Assembly: GCA_947627505.1 (NCBI GenBank)
Contig: CANQWG010000008.1
Location: 1 to 37,494, forward strand
DNA: 37,494 bases
Source of the DNA: an uncultured Bacilli bacterium
Lineage (GTDB): Bacteria > Bacillota_I > Bacilli_A > RFN20 > CAG-449
Direction of reading: 5' to 3'
In this document: in pieces, positions 27,627-37,494 of the stretch
How the letters are laid out: each line of letters opens with the position of its first letter
Numbering within the stretch: position 1 is the stretch's first letter
The notes under the pieces: generated by a model
The model's input: only the letters and a program-made list of their open reading frames with translations
What the model was told of the DNA's origin: nothing
The model's database searches: none
Program-made: the position numbers and the translations under genes

Positions 27627-28334
27627 TTATAAAAGTACATAAAAGAAGATGCAGACAAATTGGAGAATTGAGCCTAATAACACAAATAAATGCCAAATAC
27701 TATGCATCCATTTTTTCTTTTTTCCCATGCCATAAAGAATGGCACCGATCGTGTAAGCAATTCCCCCAGCTATTAGCCATATAAAGCCGGCAATACCGAT
27801 TGCATCCACCAAAGGTTTTAACGTGAAAATAACGCACCAACCCATGGCCAAATAAAGAATCATACTCAGTATTTTGACTGCTTCCCAATACATATTGATA
27901 GCATTGAACGTTATGCCGATAATCGCCGCCGCCCATACTATCGATAAAAGTATAATTCCAGTTGAACCTTCATTTAAAGCAATTAGACAAATAGGTGTAT
28001 ACGTTCCAGCAATTAAAAAATATATCGTACAATGATCGAAAATGCGAAACACTCTTTTGGCACGATTAGGTCGTAAAAAATGATAAATCGCTGACATCGT
28101 ATAAAGCAAAATCATGCTTACACCATAGATAATCATGCTAATCACTTTGATAGCGTTTCCTTGAAGTGCAGCAAAAACAGTTCCAAGAACCAAAGCAACG
28201 ATTCCAAAACCACCGCCGACGATATGAGTTACCGCATTAAAGATTTCTTCCCCACGGGTGTAATTCGGTAATCTTTTTCTTTTTTCTTTTTTTATTTGTT
28301 TTTCATTTAATTTTTCATCGATATCTTGTTTCAT
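27627..28334 (-). CDS. Hemolysin III / PAQR family membrane protein
   Basis: RGEEIFNAVTHIVGGGFGI, MSAIYHFL, FRIFDHCTIYFLIAGTYTPI, HSIWHLFVLLGS. Confidence 0.92.
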   Translation of the reverse strand: MKQDIDEKLNEKQIKKEKRKRLPNYTRGEEIFNAVTHIVGGGFGIVALVLGTVFAALQGNAIKVISMIIYGVSMILLYTMSAIYHFLRPNRAKRVFRIFDHCTIYFLIAGTYTPICLIALNEGSTGIILLSIVWAAAIIGITFNAINMYWEAVKILSMILYLAMGWCVIFTLKPLVDAIGIAGFIWLIAGGIAYTIGAILYGMGKKKKWMHSIWHLFVLLGSILQFVCIFFYVLL

Positions 28335-28385
28335 AGTAATAAAGTCCTAACGAAACTTTATCACTTTTATGATTTAAAGTAAACT

Positions 28386-28823
28386 TTAAATCATCTCTTC
28401 ATCAATATATTTTTTAAGACGAACAATTAGATTATCATAGTCTTTTACAATCTCTTTTAATGGATTATACAGTTCATCATCCAATTCACCATGTGTGTAT
28501 AAAAAAGTCACGCCACCTTTAATCGCTTTGCTTAGAGCATCGATGGCGTCTAAAATCAAATATATATCTTCATCATAGCTTTTATTTTCGACCATGATTA
28601 AAACAAGTTTCTGTTTCCACTTCATCGAAGTATCTGGATCTTTCATTCGCTCATGAAGAATTTTTTCGACTTCTTCTTCGTGGAATACCAATCGATCTCG
28701 AATTTCTTTCAATAACGTTTTAAGATTTTCATTTCGAGCTTTGTTGTAATAATTTTTAAATGTCAATTCGCCCATTCTAAGACTAGAATAAAAGGCGTTT
28801 ACTAATTCTAGTTGTTCTTTCAT
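28386..28823 (-). CDS. Predicted helical-bundle (ferritin-like/DUF2383-like) protein
   Basis: Alpha-helical 4-helix-like pattern; GGTGA RBS before ATG at 28823; family call uncertain. Confidence 0.45.
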   Translation of the reverse strand: MKEQLELVNAFYSSLRMGELTFKNYYNKARNENLKTLLKEIRDRLVFHEEEVEKILHERMKDPDTSMKWKQKLVLIMVENKSYDEDIYLILDAIDALSKAIKGGVTFLYTHGELDDELYNPLKEIVKDYDNLIVRLKKYIDEEMI

Positions 28824-28896
28824 TTGTATCACCGATAATTAGTATTCTCAATTATCGATGTTTTACAAAAAAATCTTCATTTTGACGAATAAATGC

Positions 28897-29445
28897 CTAT
28901 AACCCTTTCATTGAACTAAGCACATTTTCTAATTTTTTAGGTTCTAAATGCGTCTTCAATATTTCAAGCGCAAATTCACACGAAAAATACATCGAACGCG
29001 CAAAAATCAAATTACCGTCTTTCACGACACCTTGATCTTTTAAATAGACGCCTTCAAAAGAATCGCTTTCATAGCCGGGAAAGCAAGTGTAACGATGTCC
29101 TTTTAATAGTCCTACTCGCCCTAATAAGGAAGGAGCCGCACAAATTGAGGCGATAAGTTTTCCTTGATTAGCAAATTCTAAAATAATTTTGGAAACATTC
29201 TTATCGTTCATCAATATCTCTTTGACCGCACGTCCTCCAGGAATCACTAAATAATCATACATCGTCGCATCAATATTTTTCAAAGTAGTGACAGCTTGAA
29301 CGACAAGACCGCTTTGTGAAGTAACTTCAAGTTCATCACTGACACTAGCAGTGATCACAAAATCACCACCTCTAAGCAATACATCACGAGTTACTAAAGC
29401 TTCGCTATCTTCAAAATAATCTGCTAATATCATTAATCCTTTCAT
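28897..29445 (-). CDS. DJ-1/PfpI family protein
   Basis: DYLVIPGGRAVKEIL, IASICAAPSLLGRVGLLKG. Confidence 0.9.
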   Translation of the reverse strand: MKGLMILADYFEDSEALVTRDVLLRGGDFVITASVSDELEVTSQSGLVVQAVTTLKNIDATMYDYLVIPGGRAVKEILMNDKNVSKIILEFANQGKLIASICAAPSLLGRVGLLKGHRYTCFPGYESDSFEGVYLKDQGVVKDGNLIFARSMYFSCEFALEILKTHLEPKKLENVLSSMKGL

Positions 29446-30869
29446 CGTCTTTTTAACTCCTCGCTTACAAGTTTGCTAGCAATTTGGGGATTAGCCTTTC
29501 CTTGCGATTTTTTCATCACTTGCCCGATTAAAAAGCCCATCGCTCGATCCTTACCATTTTTAAAATCAATCACCGATTGCGGATTTTCATCGATCACCGC
29601 GCTTACCAACGCTTGAATTTCATCGGTGTTGGAATTTTGTTTTAGACCCATCTCTTCAGCAACTTTAAGCGGTTCTTCATCGGTAGATACAATTCTTTCA
29701 AAAACCTTTTTAGCTTGCGCAATTGAAATTTCCTTGCTTTCAATCAATTCTAAAAGTTTTAAAAGATTCATGGGCGATAATTTCATTTCATCGATTGTCA
29801 TCATATTACGATTCAAATATCCCGACACATCACCCATAAGCCAGTTCCAACTTTGCTTAATTAGTTCAGGTTTTAATTCTACCAATTTGTCAAAATATAA
29901 ACATAAGCTGCGGTTTTGAATCATTTGTTCCGCATCTTGCTTGGCTAGATTTAATTGGACATAACGTTTAATTTTACTATCGGCTAATTCATTACAAGTT
30001 TCAATAGCTTCATCGATAAATTCTTGGCTCAATCTAATGGGAACAATGTTGGGTTCTGGAAAATATTTATAATCAACAGCATCCGTTTTTTTACGCATTA
30101 AAACCGTTTCTTTTTTGCTTTCATCAAAACGACGAGTTTCTTGCTCGACAAGATTCCCACTTAACAACAATTCCGTTTGTCGTTTGACTTCATAATCGAT
30201 AGCTAATTTTACATTCGCGGTAGAATTCAAATTTTTAATTTCGACTTTAGTTCCGTATATTTCACTGCCATAGGGTCGTAACGAAATATTGACATCGCAT
30301 CTTAAAGAACCCTCTTCCATCTTCCCGTCAGATACATCGGAATAAATGACGATATTTCTTATCGCTTCAACATACTTCATCGCTTCTTCACCGCTTCTTA
30401 TATCAGGTTTTGAAACAATTTCAATAAGCGGTGTTCCCGCTCGATTGTAATCGACAAGAGTGCAATCGGCAAGATGAAGCTGTTTACAAGTGTCCTCTTC
30501 CATATGCAATCTTTCGACGGCGATCGTTTTTTTAGTTCCATCGATTTCAATTTCTACATATCCTTCGCTTCCGATTGGTCTTTCGTTTTGAGTAATCTGA
30601 AAACCTTTTGGAAGATCGCTGTAAAAATAATTTTTTCGATCAAAGTGAAGTTCATTGTCGATTCGCATATGAAGAGCCGAAGAAACACGAATAGCATTGA
30701 TGACCGCTTGTTTGTTAACTACAGGCATAGTTCCCGGAAAAGCGATATCAGTAGGTTGTACTAATGTATTTGGATCTTTACCAAAAGCATTGGGAGCCGA
30801 TGAAAACATTTTAGTTTTAGTTTTCATTTCGACATGGATTTCAATGCCGATTACTGGTTCAAAGTTCAT
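29442..30869 (-). CDS. gatB: Asp/Glu-tRNA amidotransferase subunit B
   Basis: EPVIGIEIHVEMKTKTKMFSSAPN, DYNRAGTPLIEIVSKPDIRS, GSLRCDVNIS. Confidence 0.96.
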   Translation of the reverse strand: MNFEPVIGIEIHVEMKTKTKMFSSAPNAFGKDPNTLVQPTDIAFPGTMPVVNKQAVINAIRVSSALHMRIDNELHFDRKNYFYSDLPKGFQITQNERPIGSEGYVEIEIDGTKKTIAVERLHMEEDTCKQLHLADCTLVDYNRAGTPLIEIVSKPDIRSGEEAMKYVEAIRNIVIYSDVSDGKMEEGSLRCDVNISLRPYGSEIYGTKVEIKNLNSTANVKLAIDYEVKRQTELLLSGNLVEQETRRFDESKKETVLMRKKTDAVDYKYFPEPNIVPIRLSQEFIDEAIETCNELADSKIKRYVQLNLAKQDAEQMIQNRSLCLYFDKLVELKPELIKQSWNWLMGDVSGYLNRNMMTIDEMKLSPMNLLKLLELIESKEISIAQAKKVFERIVSTDEEPLKVAEEMGLKQNSNTDEIQALVSAVIDENPQSVIDFKNGKDRAMGFLIGQVMKKSQGKANPQIASKLVSEELKRR

Positions 30870-32332
30870 TTTGTGTTCCTCCTTGCTGACATTCCTTTGT
30901 ATGGTAATTCACTTTCAAGTGCATAAGCTAAATTAAAGGCCCCTTGTTCATCAAAAGCTCTGGTGGTAATATTGGCTCCAAATGGAAAACCCTGATCCAC
31001 GCCAATCGGCAAAGTTAACGAAGGTAGTCCGGCAAAATTTCCAATCGCCATATGATTTTCAGCGATCAAATACTCATCGGACATCTTATCTTTACTATTA
31101 TTGTCAAAAGCATTTTTGGCGGTCGAAACACACGGAGCGTAAATCGCATCGTAATCTTTTAAGATGTCATTGACACGATTGACAATTAAGTGTCTGATCT
31201 TTTGAGCTCTTAAAAAGATTTCATCTTGATTTGATTTAAATAAAGCGTAGCTTCCAATCACAAAACGTCGTTTGATCAATTCCCCAAAGCCTTGAGTTCT
31301 AGCATTCATCATTACTTCTTGATAAGAAGTGGCTTTTCCGACACGTGGGCCGAATTTAACGCCGTCGAGATTAGCGTTGTTGCTAGTAGCTTCGGCGCAA
31401 GAGATTACTAAATACGTCGGATATATCGCATTTAGAAGATTTTTAGGAATGCTCACTTCAACGACTGTCGCTCCTAGTTTTTCAAAGATTTTACAAGTTT
31501 CATTGAAAGCGTTCAAAATCGTTTCATCTTTTATCGACTCGTTGATTTCTTTAATGATCGCGATTTTTTTACCTTTGATATCTTTGCTGAGTTCTTTATA
31601 ATACTCTCCTTTTGCTTTTAAAGAAGAAGTCATATCCATCTCATCTCTTCCCGCTAAAGCATCAAGAAGAATCGCGCTATCGGCGACTGAGCGTGTAAAA
31701 TAAGCCACATGATCTAATGATGGCGCAAATGGAAATAATCCATAGCGAGAAATTCTCCCCCAAGAAGGTTTAAATCCAACTAAGCCTCCGTAAGAAGCTG
31801 GTTTTCTTACTGAATCGCCCGTATCTGAACCTAGTGCAAAAGGAACGATGGCATTAGCGGTAGCGCTCGCAGAGCCACATGAAGACCCGCCAATCATGTA
31901 AGTGTGAGTCGGGTCATAAGGATTATAAGTTCTTCCTAAATGTCCGGTCATTCCACTTCCGCCCATTGCCAACTCATCCAAAGTCGTTTTACCGATCAAT
32001 ACGCACTTTTTTTCTTTAAGTTTTTCAATGACGGTCGCATCATATACCGGAACATAGTCTTTTAAAATGTCGCTGCTCCCCGTGGTCAAAATTCCTTTGG
32101 TTGAAAAATTATCTTTGGCGAGAAACGGAATACCCCAAAGTAGATTGTCTTCTTCGACTTCTTTTAAAGACGCAGCAAATTCCAGCGCCTCTTTTTCACA
32201 AATTGTTTCAAAGCAATTATTAGAATCCTCTTTACATAATTGAAGCGCTTCTTTTGTAAGTTCCAAAGGGGTGACCTTTTTTGATAATAAAAGTTGATGC
32301 AATTCTTCAATCGATAAATTCATGTACTTCAT
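30866..32332 (-). CDS. gatA: Asp/Glu-tRNA amidotransferase subunit A
   Basis: Amidase signature MIGGSSCGSASATANAIVPFALGSDTGDSVRKPAS; start at MKYMNLS. Confidence 0.96.
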   Translation of the reverse strand: MKYMNLSIEELHQLLLSKKVTPLELTKEALQLCKEDSNNCFETICEKEALEFAASLKEVEEDNLLWGIPFLAKDNFSTKGILTTGSSDILKDYVPVYDATVIEKLKEKKCVLIGKTTLDELAMGGSGMTGHLGRTYNPYDPTHTYMIGGSSCGSASATANAIVPFALGSDTGDSVRKPASYGGLVGFKPSWGRISRYGLFPFAPSLDHVAYFTRSVADSAILLDALAGRDEMDMTSSLKAKGEYYKELSKDIKGKKIAIIKEINESIKDETILNAFNETCKIFEKLGATVVEVSIPKNLLNAIYPTYLVISCAEATSNNANLDGVKFGPRVGKATSYQEVMMNARTQGFGELIKRRFVIGSYALFKSNQDEIFLRAQKIRHLIVNRVNDILKDYDAIYAPCVSTAKNAFDNNSKDKMSDEYLIAENHMAIGNFAGLPSLTLPIGVDQGFPFGANITTRAFDEQGAFNLAYALESELPYKGMSARRNTK

Positions 32333-32333
32333 T

Positions 32334-36825
<4,492 letters not shown>

Positions 36826-36836
36826 AAGATCACCAA

Positions 36837-36883
36837 ATAATCTTTCTTAGAAAGATTATATCATAGTGCTATTTTCTCTTCAA
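36837..36883 (-). promoter_or_regulatory. Predicted pcrA operon promoter with operator-like palindrome
   Basis: Minus strand TTGAAG-N17-TATAAT; perfect palindrome ATAATCTTTCT-T-AGAAAGATTAT at 36837-36859 overlapping the -10 and +1. Confidence 0.7.
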
Positions 36884-36957
36884 TTTTTCGCGTACACTTT
36901 CTTTTCTTATCCAGTTGAGTTTTATCTTATAGGTGTCGAGTTTATTTTTTTAACACA

Positions 36958-37356
36958 CTATTTTATCAAATTATGATTTTGAATAAAGATTCTAATCTCG
37001 TCAAATCCAAGATAATAATTTGTTATTTGCCATTCAAATATTTCTATCATTAGAGGAACTCGCGTTATCGTATAACTGTTTGCACCGGTTTTTATCGTTG
37101 CAATATCGGTTAATTTATTAAAATCAACATAATAAAGCGGAATTTGAAAACCATTTTGTTCATTGAAATTTATGATCATTTTAATGTCACGACAAGCTAA
37201 ACAAGTATCCATGTAAAATAAGACAAGATAATAATGCTCTTTTTGATTAAGAAGTTCTTTATATTCGATTTCTCGATTTAACTTTTGATTAGCGGTGCAT
37301 CCGCTTAAAGCAAGAATCATCGCTGCTTTTAAAATTAATCCGATTGTTTTACCCAT
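36958..37356 (-). CDS. Thioredoxin-like lipoprotein
   Basis: Signal peptide with LALSGC lipobox; YMDTCLACRDIK CXXC; RVPLMIEI like the cis-Pro segment. Confidence 0.65.
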   Translation of the reverse strand: MGKTIGLILKAAMILALSGCTANQKLNREIEYKELLNQKEHYYLVLFYMDTCLACRDIKMIINFNEQNGFQIPLYYVDFNKLTDIATIKTGANSYTITRVPLMIEIFEWQITNYYLGFDEIRIFIQNHNLIK

Positions 37357-37494
37357 AATTCACCTCATAGCCTCTTCAAACGATATCCGTACTTATCAAT
37401 ACAATGTTTTGTGCTACATTCTCATCTTTGACAGTTAAATCAAAAATAAACGAGTAAAAGTGGCTAAATAAAGGCAATTTTATGCATTTTCAGT

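Overview
Low-GC bacterial chromosomal window, probably a wall-bearing Bacilli/Mycoplasmatota-like lineage (inferred from AT content, the ddl and murF-like genes, GatCAB, and Gram-positive-style lipoproteins and RBSs). Most of it is housekeeping or ordinary accessory content on the minus strand: pcrA-ligA-gatCAB, cdaA-glmM, ddl, a MurF-like ligase, deoD, an ABC-2 exporter, and a two-gene 2-hydroxyacyl-CoA dehydratase activase-type pair. I see no CRISPR array, rRNA, prophage or intact mobile element, and no clear new multi-gene system. The points most worth a second look are: a membrane protein resembling GGDEF-EAL with both signature motifs lost; a coiled-coil/GIY-YIG gene directly downstream of tRNA-Ser(CGA); a very small SPFH/band-7 protein without a coiled coil; a MurF-like ligase with a membrane domain in place of the usual N-terminal domain; cdaA next to glmM with no cdaR between them; perfect palindromes on the -10 boxes of two promoters, including the pcrA-ligA promoter; a ~600 bp hairpin-rich intergenic region that may encode small RNAs; and a decayed IS3-family transposase C-terminus. 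All functional calls are from reading motifs by eye; no database search was run.
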